A stretch of DNA of 64,000 nucleotides from Microtetraspora niveoalba (GTDB lineage Bacteria; Actinomycetota; Actinomycetes; Streptosporangiales; Streptosporangiaceae): positions 217,402 to 281,401 of the forward strand of contig NZ_BBYM01000002.1 of NCBI RefSeq assembly GCF_001570405.1. The letters run 5' to 3'. The stretch's first letter is position 1, and each line of letters begins with the position of its first letter. The position numbers and the translations under genes are program-made. Positions 1 to 8,402 of this stretch are shown piece by piece. Under the pieces are notes generated by a model, which was not told the origin of the DNA, ran no database searches, and worked only from the letters and a program-made list of their open reading frames with translations.

Positions 1-1
1 G

Positions 2-175
2 GACGACCGCAAGTATTTCGAGCTCGACACCTTCTACGCCGAGTTCGGCAAGAGCTGGGACGAGCGGCGGCTGCCGATGCGGTACGAGCCGCGCGAGGCG
101 GCCGTCGACGTCTACCGCCTGTGGCAGGAGCGCAACGGCGGCGAGCGGCGGGTGGCCGGAGCTCCCACCGCCTGA
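2..175 (+). CDS. C-terminal fragment of an unidentified protein
   Basis: This open frame enters from the left edge and ends at a TGA at 173-175, giving 57 C-terminal residues that begin DDRKYFELDTFY and end AGAPTA. Codons are G/C-rich at the third position, and the next gene converges on it 10 bp away, so it looks like the true end of a gene. The start lies outside the window. I do not recognise the family from this short piece and assign no function. Confidence 0.55.
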   Translation, partial: DDRKYFELDTFYAEFGKSWDERRLPMRYEPREAAVDVYRLWQERNGGERRVAGAPTA

Positions 176-185
176 GCGCACGGGA

Positions 186-695
186 CTACGTACGCGGACC
201 CGGCGTGTGGGGGCCCGCCTCGCCCGCGGGCGGTGGCACGGCGGCCCCCATCGCCGCCGCGGCCTTCCTCATGATCCGCGTCATGGACGTCAGCTCGTCG
301 GGCCCGAAATGGTCGATCAGGAAGGCGCGGACGACGGCCAGGTGACCGGGCGCGGTCCGCTCCAGGCAGCGCATCCCCTCGCCGGTGAGGACCGCCATGA
401 TGCCCCGCTCGTCCGAGGGGCAGGCGGCCCGCTCCACGAGCCCGGCCTTCTCGAGCTGGCCGATCTGGTAGGTGAGTCCGCTCTTGGACACGACCACCAG
501 GCGGGCCAGCTCGGTCATCCGCATCCTCTGGCCGGGGGCGGACGAGAGCCGGGTGAGGATCTCGTACTGCGGGTGCGTCAGGCCCGCGTCGGCCTTGAGC
601 TGTTCCTCGATGCGGCGTTCCAGCAGGTGCGAAGCGGTGAGATAGGCCAGCCAGGCGTCCAGCTCCCGCTCACTGAGCCAAGGGGGTTCCGTCAC
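186..695 (-). CDS. MarR family transcriptional regulator
   Basis: A 169-residue protein with the MarR winged-helix layout. An N-terminal dimerisation helix contains LLERRIEEQL. The winged HTH spans about residues 40-105, with TELARLVVVSKSGLTYQIGQLEKAG as its recognition region (key residues S70, T74, Q77). The segment with DERG forms the wing, and C-terminal dimerisation helices follow. The start is GTG at 693-695. It is divergent from the DoxX gene at 771, and the space between them holds two related palindromes. The likely role is repression of itself and of doxX, released by a ligand or by oxidative or quinone stress; that signal is inferred from the family. The C-terminal tail is Pro/Gly-rich and probably disordered. 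Confidence 0.9.
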   Translation of the reverse strand: MTEPPWLSERELDAWLAYLTASHLLERRIEEQLKADAGLTHPQYEILTRLSSAPGQRMRMTELARLVVVSKSGLTYQIGQLEKAGLVERAACPSDERGIMAVLTGEGMRCLERTAPGHLAVVRAFLIDHFGPDELTSMTRIMRKAAAAMGAAVPPPAGEAGPHTPGPRT

Positions 696-714
696 ATCGC
701 CAAGTGTACGGTTT

Positions 715-728
715 GTTCAAATTTGAAC
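715..728. promoter_or_regulatory. Perfect 14-bp palindrome, likely MarR operator 1
   Basis: GTTCAAATTTGAAC is a perfect inverted repeat lying 20 bp upstream of the marR GTG start. MarR proteins bind short, AT-centred palindromes between divergent genes, and a sister site lies 29 bp away centre to centre. Binding is inferred. Confidence 0.7.
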
Positions 729-740
729 CATGCGCTAGGT

Positions 741-760
741 TTCGTTCAAATTCGAACGAA
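741..760. promoter_or_regulatory. Imperfect 20-bp palindrome, likely MarR operator 2
   Basis: TTCGTTCAAATTCGAACGAA matches its own reverse complement at 18 of 20 positions and shares the GTTCAAATT core with the first site. It ends 10 bp before the doxX start codon, so a bound repressor would block transcription or initiation of doxX. Confidence 0.7.
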
Positions 761-770
761 AGGGTCATTC

Positions 771-1181
771 ATGCACGCACGGCTTCGCCCCATCGCCCTG
801 CTCATCGGCCGGGTCGGCATCGGGGTCGTCTTCCTCGTCCACGGCTGGCAGAAGCTCGCGACCAACGGGCTGTCCGGCACCACGGCGTTCTTCGAGCAGA
901 TCGGGATCCCGCTGCCCGGGCTGGCCGCGCCGGCGGTCACCGCACTGGAACTGCTCGGCGGCGCGGCCCTCATCCTCGGCGTCGCGCTGCCCGTCGCCGG
1001 GACCCTGCTCGCGCTCGACATGCTCGGCGCGATCGCCTTCGTCCACGGCGGCAACGGCTTCACCGTGGACAAGGGCGGTTACGAGTTCGTCCTCGCCCTG
1101 GCGGCGGCGGCCCTGGTGATCGGCTTCAGCGGGGGCGGGACGCTCGCCCTCGACACCCTCTGGACGAGGCGCAGGCGTTGA
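771..1181 (+). CDS. DoxX family membrane protein
   Basis: A 136-residue integral membrane protein of the DoxX family. It begins at ATG 771, with AAAGGG 7 bp upstream as ribosome binding site. The family core is visible: an N-terminal helix with RVGIGVVFLVHGWQKL, then FFEQIGIPLPGLAAPAVTALELLGGAALILG, giving about four transmembrane segments and a short basic C-terminal tail. DoxX-like proteins are small inner-membrane proteins linked to redox or thiol stress and quinone handling, often controlled by a neighbouring MarR or HxlR regulator, as here. The longer in-frame extension to 207 has no support because it would run through the divergent marR gene and the operators. Confidence 0.88.
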   Translation: MHARLRPIALLIGRVGIGVVFLVHGWQKLATNGLSGTTAFFEQIGIPLPGLAAPAVTALELLGGAALILGVALPVAGTLLALDMLGAIAFVHGGNGFTVDKGGYEFVLALAAAALVIGFSGGGTLALDTLWTRRRR

Positions 1182-1389
1182 CACGCTCCCCGGCCCGGCT
1201 CGCCGCTCCCCCAGCCGCGGGACTCAGGTGATCAGGCGCCAAGGCATCCCCTCGTCGATGAACCGCGCCGCGGCCCTCAGGCCGCGAACCTCGGCCTGCT
1301 CCGCGGCGGTACCGGTTTTGTCGTACCCGCCTGACATGATCGCCTGATGTCCGAGACAGCTAGACCGGGTCCGATGGGAGTTGCAGACG

Positions 1390-1752
1390 ATGACGAGTGA
1401 GGATGTCCGAGAGCGTGCCGTCCAGCCGGAGGATCTCAGCCGGTTCGTCGTGGAGCGGCTGAACGCGGGCGACGTCGAAGGGCTGGTGGCGCTGTACGAA
1501 CCGGACGCGGTGCTGGCGTTGCCGGACGGCCAGGTCGCCACGGGCAGCCAGGAGATCCGCCGGGCGTACGAGCATCTGGTCACCGGCAAGCCCACCTTCA
1601 CTCCCGGGCGGCAGCAGCCGACGCTGCGTAACGGCGACCTGGCGCTCACCTCGGTGCGCCTGCCCGACGGCGGTTTCACCGTCGAGGTGGCCCGCCGCCA
1701 GGATGACGGCACCTGGTTGTGGGTGATCGACCAGCCCGGCCTTCTGCCATAG
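1390..1752 (+). CDS. SnoaL-like / DUF4440-type small protein
   Basis: A 120-residue protein with the NTF2-like fold pattern of SnoaL and DUF4440 proteins: VVERLNAGDVEGLVALYEPDAVLALPDG near the N-terminus, then GSQEIRRAYEHLV, and a strand-rich end with VEVARRQDDGTWLWVIDQPG. The start is set at ATG 1390, with GGGAG at 1375-1379; the upstream in-frame TTG at 1381 is too close to that site. Such proteins are small cytoplasmic enzymes or isomerases with varied substrates, and the substrate cannot be deduced here. It converges on the next gene with only 13 bp between stop codons. Confidence 0.8.
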   Translation: MTSEDVRERAVQPEDLSRFVVERLNAGDVEGLVALYEPDAVLALPDGQVATGSQEIRRAYEHLVTGKPTFTPGRQQPTLRNGDLALTSVRLPDGGFTVEVARRQDDGTWLWVIDQPGLLP

Positions 1753-1765
1753 GTCAGGGGGCTTC

Positions 1766-3118
1766 TCAGCGGGACAGGCGGTCGAGCACCCGCCTGCGGA
1801 CCGCGCCGTTTCGTCGTTCGAGCTCCGCCGCGTCAACACCGACCAGCGCCCCGCCCCGTTTCCGGACGACGCCGCCGATCACCACGGTGTCCACATCGTG
1901 CGCGGAGGCGGCGGTGAGCACGACGTGGGCCACCGGGTCGCTCATGGCCGCGTCCACGTCACGCGGCCGGAGCACCACGACGTCGGCGAGCGCGCCCTCG
2001 CGAAGCACGCCGAGCTCCCGGCCGAGACCGATCGCGGCGGCCCCGCCCCGGATCCCCATGGCGAGCACGTCCTCGAACGTCGCCGACCTCGGGTCGAGCA
2101 CGTCGTCCACCGCGATGCGGCCGGCCTCGTGCATGGCCTGGGCGTCGGTGTGCTGGAGCAGGATGTAGGCGAGCCGGATCTGGCCGAGCAGGTCGATCGG
2201 CAGCACCGCCGGGGTGTCCACGCCGACGCTGAGCGTCACCCCGTGGGCGATGGCGCGGCGCAGCACGGAGACGGAGCGGGTGGCGGCCACCTCGGCCTGA
2301 GGAGTGGCGGAGATCGCCATCCCGGCCTCGGCCATCCAGGCCAGCTCCCGGTCCGACACGGTGTTGGCGTGGACCGGGACCAGGTCCGGCCCGAGTCCAC
2401 CGGCCTCGTGGATCGCCCGGATCTCGCCGGGGGCGTTCTGGTGGAAGGTCATCCGCATTCCGGCGGCACGGGCGTGCCCGACCTCGTCGAGGAACAGGCC
2501 CATCACCTCGCGCGCCGGGGTGACGAGACCCAGCCCGACGTCGATCAGGCCCCGCGCCTCGGCCTCCGCCCTGGCCCGCAGCGCGTCGGCGCCGGCCAGC
2601 CGCTGCCGGTGGGCGCGGGCGAACCGGTCACGGTCGGCCGGGTCGGCGACGATCGAGCCGTAGGCGAGCTGGACCCGCTGGCCCGTGGCAAGGTGCGCCT
2701 CGAACGCGGCGTCCGCGTGCTCGGTGGTGGCGTTCGCGCCGTGGAAGAAGTCGAGCACCCCGGTGACGCCGTGCTCGATCATCTCGTGGCCGCAGCCGAG
2801 GGTGGACTCGTACGTGTCCTCCGGGGTGTAGGTCTCGCGCAGGAACCAGAACAGGTCGCGGTAGGCGCTCGAACTCCACATCCGTGCGGCCAGGCCACGC
2901 CAGGCGTACTGCCAGGCGTGCATGTGGGTGTCGATCAAACCGGGCATGACGATGGCGTCGGTGGCGTCGATCACCTCCGCGCCGGTGGTGTCGAGGTCCG
3001 GGCCGATCGTCTGGATGCGCTCGCCGTCGATGCGCAGGTCGTGCCCGCGGAGCACCGTGTGGTCTCCGGACATGGTGACGATCGTGCCGTTGCGGATGAC
3101 GATGGATGAGCGGGGCAT
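1766..3118 (-). CDS. AtzA/TrzN-like amidohydrolase (metal-dependent hydrolase or deaminase)
   Basis: A 450-residue member of the amidohydrolase superfamily, closest in style to the cytosine/guanine deaminase and atrazine chlorohydrolase branch. The metal-binding HxH is in LIDTHMHAWQ (H65, H67), a further His lies in FHQNAPGE and another in VPVHANTVSDREL, and the catalytic Asp is in SVGVDTPAVLP. The C-terminus carries the family segment GALADVVVLRP. It is last in an operon with the M24-type protein and the dehydrogenase upstream, behind a LacI-type operator. It has the same length as, and a closely similar N-terminus to, the amidohydrolase at 13008. The true substrate is unknown; hydrolytic removal of an amino or other group from a nitrogen compound is the family role. 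The ATG at 3118 was chosen because domain homology starts there. Confidence 0.88.
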   Translation of the reverse strand: MPRSSIVIRNGTIVTMSGDHTVLRGHDLRIDGERIQTIGPDLDTTGAEVIDATDAIVMPGLIDTHMHAWQYAWRGLAARMWSSSAYRDLFWFLRETYTPEDTYESTLGCGHEMIEHGVTGVLDFFHGANATTEHADAAFEAHLATGQRVQLAYGSIVADPADRDRFARAHRQRLAGADALRARAEAEARGLIDVGLGLVTPAREVMGLFLDEVGHARAAGMRMTFHQNAPGEIRAIHEAGGLGPDLVPVHANTVSDRELAWMAEAGMAISATPQAEVAATRSVSVLRRAIAHGVTLSVGVDTPAVLPIDLLGQIRLAYILLQHTDAQAMHEAGRIAVDDVLDPRSATFEDVLAMGIRGGAAAIGLGRELGVLREGALADVVVLRPRDVDAAMSDPVAHVVLTAASAHDVDTVVIGGVVRKRGGALVGVDAAELERRNGAVRRRVLDRLSR

Positions 3119-3210
3119 GTGCGGATCCGTTTCCCGTTCGGTCTGGGGGTGGCGCCGGGGGCACCCGGAACGGACGCCCCCGGCGGTCGGGTGGTACTCC
3201 TCGTCGTTCG

Positions 3211-4455
3211 TCAGTACTTGTTCGCGACGAAGAGCTCCTGGGCGGGGAACTTCGTGAGGATCACCGGGCCCTGCTCGGTGAGCACGACCTCCTCCTCGAT
3301 CCGGGCAGCCGAGGCGCCGTCCGCGGCCGGGCAGTAGGTCTCCATCGCGAAGACCATGCCGGGCCGCAACTCGATCGGCTCGGCGAACGAGTTGAGCCGA
3401 GAGATGATCGGCCGCTCGTGCAGGCCGAGGCCGAGCCCGTGCGCGAACTGCAGCCCGAACGCGGCCAGCTCGTTCTCGAACCCGAAGTCCGTGGCCTTGG
3501 GCAGGACTCGGGCCACCTCGTCGGTTCCCACGCCCGGGCGGATGGCGCTGATGGCGCGGTCCATCCACTCCCTGGCCTGCTTGTACGCGTCGTACTGCTG
3601 AGGCGTGGCCCAGCCGACCCCGAACGTGCGGTAGTAGCAGGTCCGGTAGCCGTTGTAGGAGTGGATGATGTCGAAGAACGCCTGGTCACCCGGCCGGATG
3701 ATGCGGTCGGTGAAGTTGTGCGGATGCGGGTTGCAGCGGTCACCGGAGATGGCGTTCACCGCCTCGACCTGGTCCGAGCCGAGTTCGTACAGCCGCCGGT
3801 TGGCCAGCGCGACGATCTCGTTCTCCCGCACGCCCGGCTTGAGCGCCTCGGAGATGTCCTGGTAGACGCCGTCCACCATGGCGGCGGCCTGGTTGAGCAG
3901 CATGATCTCGTCGCGGGACTTGATCACGCGGGCGTCGAGCATGAACTGCTGGGCGTCCACGACGGTCAGCCCCTGCCGCTGCATCTCGAACAGGAACGGC
4001 GGTTCGACGATGTCCACGCCCACCGGTGCGTCCGCGACGCCGGCCTCGGTCAGCAGCGCCTTGATCTCGGTGACCGCGTCGCGCATCAGCCCGGCGCCCG
4101 GGGAGACCGCGCCGCGGAAGCCGAGGAAGCCCGGGCGGCAGTTCTCGTCGGGCAGCCAGTTGGAGTACAGCTTGTGGTGCCGCACCGCGGAACCGAAGTC
4201 CCACAACATCGGAGCGCCGTCCCTGGTCAGCAGCGCGTAGCGGATCATCTTGTCGCCGAGCGCGCCGCCGATCCACGTCTGCGTGGTGTAGCGGATGTTG
4301 TAGAAGTCGAAGAGCAGGAAAGCGCCGCAGCCGCTCGCCTCCAGCGCCTCCTTGGCACGGGCCAGCCGATACCCGCGCAGCCGGTCGAAGTCGACCCGCT
4401 CCTCGTAGTCGACGGCCATGTGGCCGGGCGCGGCCAGGATCGGAGTTCCGCTCAT
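3211..4455 (-). CDS. M24 family (creatinase/aminopeptidase P/DddP-like) protein with an altered metal site
   Basis: A 414-residue protein with the two-domain creatinase fold: an N-terminal domain to about residue 170, then the pita-bread domain. Metal-ligand positions read D262, C273, H339 (in FAHGLGLGLHERP), E372 (METY) and E387 (RIEEEVV). In the M24 family the second ligand, 11 residues after the first Asp, is normally Asp; here it is Cys, within GYRTCYYRTF. The protein may therefore be a non-peptidase member, as creatinase and the DMSP lyase DddP are. Its ATG overlaps the stop of the upstream dehydrogenase (ATGA), so translation is coupled. A 28-codon relic of a related gene lies at 25028. 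Confidence 0.85.
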   Translation of the reverse strand: MSGTPILAAPGHMAVDYEERVDFDRLRGYRLARAKEALEASGCGAFLLFDFYNIRYTTQTWIGGALGDKMIRYALLTRDGAPMLWDFGSAVRHHKLYSNWLPDENCRPGFLGFRGAVSPGAGLMRDAVTEIKALLTEAGVADAPVGVDIVEPPFLFEMQRQGLTVVDAQQFMLDARVIKSRDEIMLLNQAAAMVDGVYQDISEALKPGVRENEIVALANRRLYELGSDQVEAVNAISGDRCNPHPHNFTDRIIRPGDQAFFDIIHSYNGYRTCYYRTFGVGWATPQQYDAYKQAREWMDRAISAIRPGVGTDEVARVLPKATDFGFENELAAFGLQFAHGLGLGLHERPIISRLNSFAEPIELRPGMVFAMETYCPAADGASAARIEEEVVLTEQGPVILTKFPAQELFVANKY

Positions 4456-5390
4456 CGGTCGCTCAGCCCGTCGGAGACGTCGGCCTTCTCCGAGGTGATC
4501 TCCAGCCCCGCCCCTCGGGCCACATCCAGGATGAGGGTGGCGAAGTCGAGCTCGGTGTTCCCGCCGCCCACCGCCTGGGCGACGATCTGCCGGGCGGCCG
4601 AGGCGATGGGCATCGGCGACTTCAACTTGTCGGCCGCGGCCAGGCCGAGGTCGAAATCCTTCTGCAGCAGCGGCATGGTGAACGTCGGGGTGAAGTCGAG
4701 GTTCACGAAGGCCGGGGTCTTGTACCGGCTGAAGACCGAGCCCATGACCGAGTCGTTCAGGAAGGCGAGGAACGCCTCGCGGCTCACGCCGCCCTTCTCG
4801 GCCAGTACGGTGATCTCCGCCAGCGACTGCGTCACGACGCCGAGGAAGACGTTGTGCGCGATCTTCACCAGGCGGGCCAGCTCGCCCTCGCCGACATAGG
4901 TGACGCCGCGCCCGAAGGCGAGCAGCACCGGCTCGAACTCCTCGAACGCCTCGCGCGGACCGGACACCGCCACGGTGAGCTTGCCCGCCGCGATCACGGA
5001 GGGGTTGCCGCTGACCGGCGTGGCCAGCAGGGCGGTGCCCCGCTCCTCGGCCGCGCGGCGGACCCGCTCGCTCGCCTCGATCGAGACCGTGGAGGAGTCC
5101 GCGATCGCGCGGGGCGACGCCGCGGGGTCGGTGAGCAGGCCGCCCTCACCGAGCATCACGGCCTCGAGATCCTTCGACGCCGCCACCATGCTGATGACGA
5201 GGTCCAGGGAGGCGAGCTCGACCGGCCGGTCGACGATGGTCGCTCCCTTCTCGGCGAGCGGCTCGGCCTTCGAACGGGTCCTGTTGTAGACGGACACCTC
5301 ATAGCCTGCGTCCAGCAGCCGCGTGACGAGCTGGTAGCCCATCCGGCCGACACCGATCCAGCCGATACGCGGCCCGGTCTTGGGGGTCAC
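4452..5390 (-). CDS. 3-hydroxyisobutyrate dehydrogenase-like NAD(P)-dependent oxidoreductase (copy 1)
   Basis: A 312-residue beta-hydroxyacid dehydrogenase. The Rossmann motif is at residues 10-18 (GWIGVGRMG), followed by [10 protein letters not shown], whose Arg suggests NADP preference. The substrate loop is PVSGNPSVIAAGKL, the catalytic Lys is K176 in RLVKIAHN, and the C-terminal helical domain includes [12 protein letters not shown]. The family oxidises beta-hydroxyacids or reduces the corresponding semialdehydes. The GTG start at 5390 has AAGGA five bases upstream, which favours it over the longer frame to 5450. It is first in the operon with the M24-type protein and the amidohydrolase, and a LacI-type operator lies at 5414. 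A close paralogue lies at 25128. Confidence 0.88.
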   Translation of the reverse strand: MTPKTGPRIGWIGVGRMGYQLVTRLLDAGYEVSVYNRTRSKAEPLAEKGATIVDRPVELASLDLVISMVAASKDLEAVMLGEGGLLTDPAASPRAIADSSTVSIEASERVRRAAEERGTALLATPVSGNPSVIAAGKLTVAVSGPREAFEEFEPVLLAFGRGVTYVGEGELARLVKIAHNVFLGVVTQSLAEITVLAEKGGVSREAFLAFLNDSVMGSVFSRYKTPAFVNLDFTPTFTMPLLQKDFDLGLAAADKLKSPMPIASAARQIVAQAVGGGNTELDFATLILDVARGAGLEITSEKADVSDGLSDR

Positions 5391-5413
5391 CTTGGTCCTT
5401 CCCGATCGCACGA

Positions 5414-5427
5414 TGCAATCGTTTGCT
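5414..5427. promoter_or_regulatory. LacI-type operator 1 of 6
   Basis: TGCAATCGTTTGCT matches the shared consensus TGCAAWCGWTTGCA at 13 of 14 positions, with a CG centre typical of LacI-family operators. It lies 24 bp upstream of the first gene of the dehydrogenase, M24 and amidohydrolase operon. The LacI gene at 34848 is the likely binder. Confidence 0.75.
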
Positions 5428-5480
5428 AGATGCGGTCCCGGCCGCCCCACGCGGCCGGGAGAACATGGTCGTTGGAGCGG

Positions 5481-6539
5481 TCAGCCCGAGGGCATGTCCG
5501 CGATGAGCGGCGGCCGTACCCCCTGGTCGTCGACCAGGTGGCAGGCGAACGACGACGTGGCGCCGCCTGGCCGGACGATCTCGCGCAGCTCCGGCTCCTC
5601 GGTCCGGCACCGGTCCACCGCGATCGGGCATCGCGGGTGGAACCGGCAGCCCGCCGGCGGATTCAGCGGACTGGGGAGGTCGCCGCCCAGCACGATCCGC
5701 TCCCGGGTGCGCTGGGCGTCGGGATCGGGCAGCGGCGCGGCCTTGAGCAGGATCTCCGAGTACGGGTGCAGTGGCCTGGTGAACAGGCTCTCGGCGTCCG
5801 CGACCTCGACGACCCGGCCCAGGTACATCACCGCCACCCGGTCGGCGAGGTACTCCACCGCGGCAAGGTCGTGACTGATGAACAGGCAGGCGAACCCGAG
5901 ATCGTGCTGGAGGTCGGCGATCAGGTTGAGCACCGACGCCTGCACCGAGACGTCCAGCGCCGAGGTCGGCTCGTCGGCCACCAGCAGGGTGGGCTCGGGC
6001 GCGAGCGCGCGGGCCAGGCTGACCCGCTGGCGCTGCCCGCCGGACAACATGTGCACGTAACGGTCGGCGATCTCCGGGCGCAGCCCGACCGTGTCGAGGA
6101 TCTCGGCCACCTTACGCGCCTCGCCCCGCCGCTCGACGATCCGGTGGATCCGCAGCGGCTCCGCGACGGCCTCGCCGACCGTCATCCGGGGATTGAGCGA
6201 CGAGCCCGGGTCCTGGAAGACGATGTTGAACGACTTCCGCCTGCGGCGCAACTCCCGGCCGGAGAGCCGGGAGACGTCGGTGCCGTCGATGACCACGCTG
6301 CCCGAGGTCGGCTCGGCCAGCGCCACCGCCAGCTTGCCCAGGGTGGACTTGCCACTGCCGGACTCGCCCACCAGCCCGAGGATCTCACCCTTCCTGATGG
6401 TGAGATCCACGCCGTCCACGCTACGGACCGTGCCGCGCCTGGTGGCGTAGTGCTTCACCAGGTTCTTCAGGTGCAGAGCCGGAACGTCGGCCGACCCGTT
6501 CCCGGTGCCGCCCGCCACGGCGGTGTTCGGCTCACTCAC
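5481..6539 (-). CDS. Oligopeptide/dipeptide ABC transporter ATP-binding protein (OppF/DppF type), module A
   Basis: A 352-residue ATPase with Walker [10 protein letters not shown], the signature LSGGQRQRV, Walker B LLVADEP followed by TSALDVSVQA, and the C-terminal oligopeptide-transporter extension with GCRFHPRCP. That extension carries the Cys cluster common to OppD/OppF proteins. It powers uptake through the permeases encoded upstream. The GTG start at 6539 has AAGGAG about eight bases before it and overlaps the end of the OppD gene by 8 bp. It is the last gene of the transporter operon. Confidence 0.9.
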   Translation of the reverse strand: MSEPNTAVAGGTGNGSADVPALHLKNLVKHYATRRGTVRSVDGVDLTIRKGEILGLVGESGSGKSTLGKLAVALAEPTSGSVVIDGTDVSRLSGRELRRRRKSFNIVFQDPGSSLNPRMTVGEAVAEPLRIHRIVERRGEARKVAEILDTVGLRPEIADRYVHMLSGGQRQRVSLARALAPEPTLLVADEPTSALDVSVQASVLNLIADLQHDLGFACLFISHDLAAVEYLADRVAVMYLGRVVEVADAESLFTRPLHPYSEILLKAAPLPDPDAQRTRERIVLGGDLPSPLNPPAGCRFHPRCPIAVDRCRTEEPELREIVRPGGATSSFACHLVDDQGVRPPLIADMPSG

Positions 6540-7515
6540 CGTTCGACTCCTTCGTCTCGGGGTGCCGGCACGCCACCCGGGTGCCACCGGCCGCCTCCGC
6601 CAGCGGCGGCCGGCCGGACCGGCACGCCTCGTCCGCCCGCCCGCACCGGTCCGCGAAGGTGCAGGCGTCCACGGACTCGGCGATGACCGGCACGGTCCCC
6701 GGGATGCCGCGCAGCCGGGCGCGCGCCGCGCGTTGCCCGGGAACCGGCACCGCGGAGAGCAGGCCGCGGGTGTACGGGTGCGCCGGACGGCGGAAGACCT
6801 GCTCGATGCCGCCCTCCTCGATCGCCCGGCCCGCGTACATCACCACGACACGGTCCGCGATGTCCGCGACCACGCCCATGTCGTGGGTGATGAGGACGAT
6901 CGCCATGCCGAGCTTGTCGCGGAGGTCCTTGAGGATCTCCAGAATGGCGGCCTGCACGGTCACGTCCAGTGCGGTGGTCGGCTCGTCCGCGATCAGCACG
7001 CGTGGGCCGCACGCGATCGCCATCGAGATCATGACCCTCTGCCGCATCCCGCCGGAGAGCTGGTGCGGATAGGCCCGCGCCCGTTCGGCGGCGGCGGGGA
7101 TCCCGACCAGCTCGAACAGCTCGACCACCCGGGCCCGGCGCTCCGCGCGGGACATCGAGGCGTGCTGCGCCAGCACCTCCTCGACCTGCTTACCGACCGG
7201 CATCAGCGGGTTCAGCGCTGTCATCGGGTCCTGGAAGATGTAGGCGATGTCCTGTCCGCGAACCCGGCGCAGCGCGTCCGGCTTCCGGGTGAGCAGGTTC
7301 TGGCCCGCGTAGTTCACCTCCCCGGTCACCCGGGCGTGCTCCGGGCCGAGCCCGAGCAGGGACAACACGCCCACGCTCTTGCCACAGCCCGACTCGCCGA
7401 CGATGGCGAGGATCTCGCTCTCCCCGACGGAGTAGGACAGGCCGTCCACCGCCAGCACGTGACCGGTCTCGGTGGGGATCTCCACCGAGAGGTCGCGGAC
7501 GTCGAGAACGTTCAC
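6532..7515 (-). CDS. Oligopeptide/dipeptide ABC transporter ATP-binding protein (OppD/DppD type), module A
   Basis: A 327-residue ATPase starting with GTG (MNVLDVRDLSVEI). Walker A is GESGCGKS, the signature is LSGGMRQRV, Walker B is VLIADEP, and the D-loop is TTALDVTVQA. The C-terminal Cys-rich piece CTFADRCGRADEAC is typical of OppD. It pairs with the OppF subunit downstream to form the asymmetric ATPase dimer. Its GTG overlaps the stop of the OppC gene (GTGA), showing translational coupling. Confidence 0.9.
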   Translation of the reverse strand: MNVLDVRDLSVEIPTETGHVLAVDGLSYSVGESEILAIVGESGCGKSVGVLSLLGLGPEHARVTGEVNYAGQNLLTRKPDALRRVRGQDIAYIFQDPMTALNPLMPVGKQVEEVLAQHASMSRAERRARVVELFELVGIPAAAERARAYPHQLSGGMRQRVMISMAIACGPRVLIADEPTTALDVTVQAAILEILKDLRDKLGMAIVLITHDMGVVADIADRVVVMYAGRAIEEGGIEQVFRRPAHPYTRGLLSAVPVPGQRAARARLRGIPGTVPVIAESVDACTFADRCGRADEACRSGRPPLAEAAGGTRVACRHPETKESNGE

Positions 7516-8402
7516 CGGCGTCGTCCCTTCGGGTCGAGTGCGTCGCGCAGCGCGTCACCGAACAGGTTGAACGCCAGGGTGAGCGCCACGATCGCGAGGC
7601 CGGGGAAGACCGCCAGCCACCAAGCCGTCTCGATGTACTGCTGGGCGCCGGCCAGCATGATCCCCAGCGATGGTGTCGGCGGCCGGATGCCCAGGCCGAG
7701 GAAGGACAACATCGCCTCGCCGAGGATCGCGTGCGGGATCGCGACGCTGATCTGGACCAGCAACGTGCTGGTCGCGTTCGGCAGGATGTGGCGCCACAGG
7801 ATCCGCGTGTGCGTGTTGCCCGCCGCGATCGCCGAGGAGACGAAGTCCAGGCCGCGCAGCCGCAGCACCTCGCCGCGGATCAGCCGGACGAATCCGGGGA
7901 CCGCGCCGACCGCCAGCGCGATCGCCGCGTTCATCGCGCTCGGGCCGAGGATCGCGGCCAGGCCGACGGCCAGGATCAGGTTCGGGAAGGCCAGCATGAC
8001 GTCGACCAGCTGCGAGATGACCCGGTCCACCTTGGGGAAGTATCCGGCCACCAGCCCGAGCGGCACACCGACGAGTGCGGCGAGCACCACCGAGGCGAGC
8101 CCGACCAGCACCGAGGCGTTGATGCCGTACAGCACCCGGGAGAGCTGGTCACGGCCCAGCTCGTCGGTGCCGAGCAGGTGGAGGCCGGAGGGCCCGGACA
8201 ACGGATTGGCGTAGTCGGTCGCCTCCGGCGCCATCGGGGAGAGCCACGGGGCCAGCAGCCCGGCCGCCACCACGACGACCGCGATGACGAACCCGGCCAG
8301 TCCGGCGGGGGAACGCAGCGCGCGGCGGAAGACCGCGAGCGCGCCGGTCGAGCGGGCGCGCGACCTGGCCGGCCGGGCGGTCCCCGCTGTCGTGACGGTC
8401 AT
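7512..8402 (-). CDS. ABC transporter permease, OppC/DppC type, module A
   Basis: A 296-residue inner-membrane permease with an N-terminal OppC segment (FRRALRSPAGLAGFVIAVVVVAAGLLAPWL), the family motif GTDELGRDQLSR, and the EAA loop ending AGNTHTRILWRHILPN, where the ATPases dock. About six transmembrane helices are apparent. It overlaps the OppB stop by ATGA. Together with OppB it forms the membrane channel for a peptide-like or other amide solute. Confidence 0.9.
   Translation of the reverse strand: MTVTTAGTARPARSRARSTGALAVFRRALRSPAGLAGFVIAVVVVAAGLLAPWLSPMAPEATDYANPLSGPSGLHLLGTDELGRDQLSRVLYGINASVLVGLASVVLAALVGVPLGLVAGYFPKVDRVISQLVDVMLAFPNLILAVGLAAILGPSAMNAAIALAVGAVPGFVRLIRGEVLRLRGLDFVSSAIAAGNTHTRILWRHILPNATSTLLVQISVAIPHAILGEAMLSFLGLGIRPPTPSLGIMLAGAQQYIETAWWLAVFPGLAIVALTLAFNLFGDALRDALDPKGRRR

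Noticed and set aside
1898-3109. Plus-strand frame of 403 codons opposite the amidohydrolase
   Set aside because: Shadow with His/Arg/Gly-rich composition; the minus frame has all amidohydrolase metal residues.
3211-4455. Naming the M24-type protein a DMSP lyase (DddP)
   Set aside because: The fold is shared, but the second metal Asp is Cys and no DMSP or acrylate genes are nearby.
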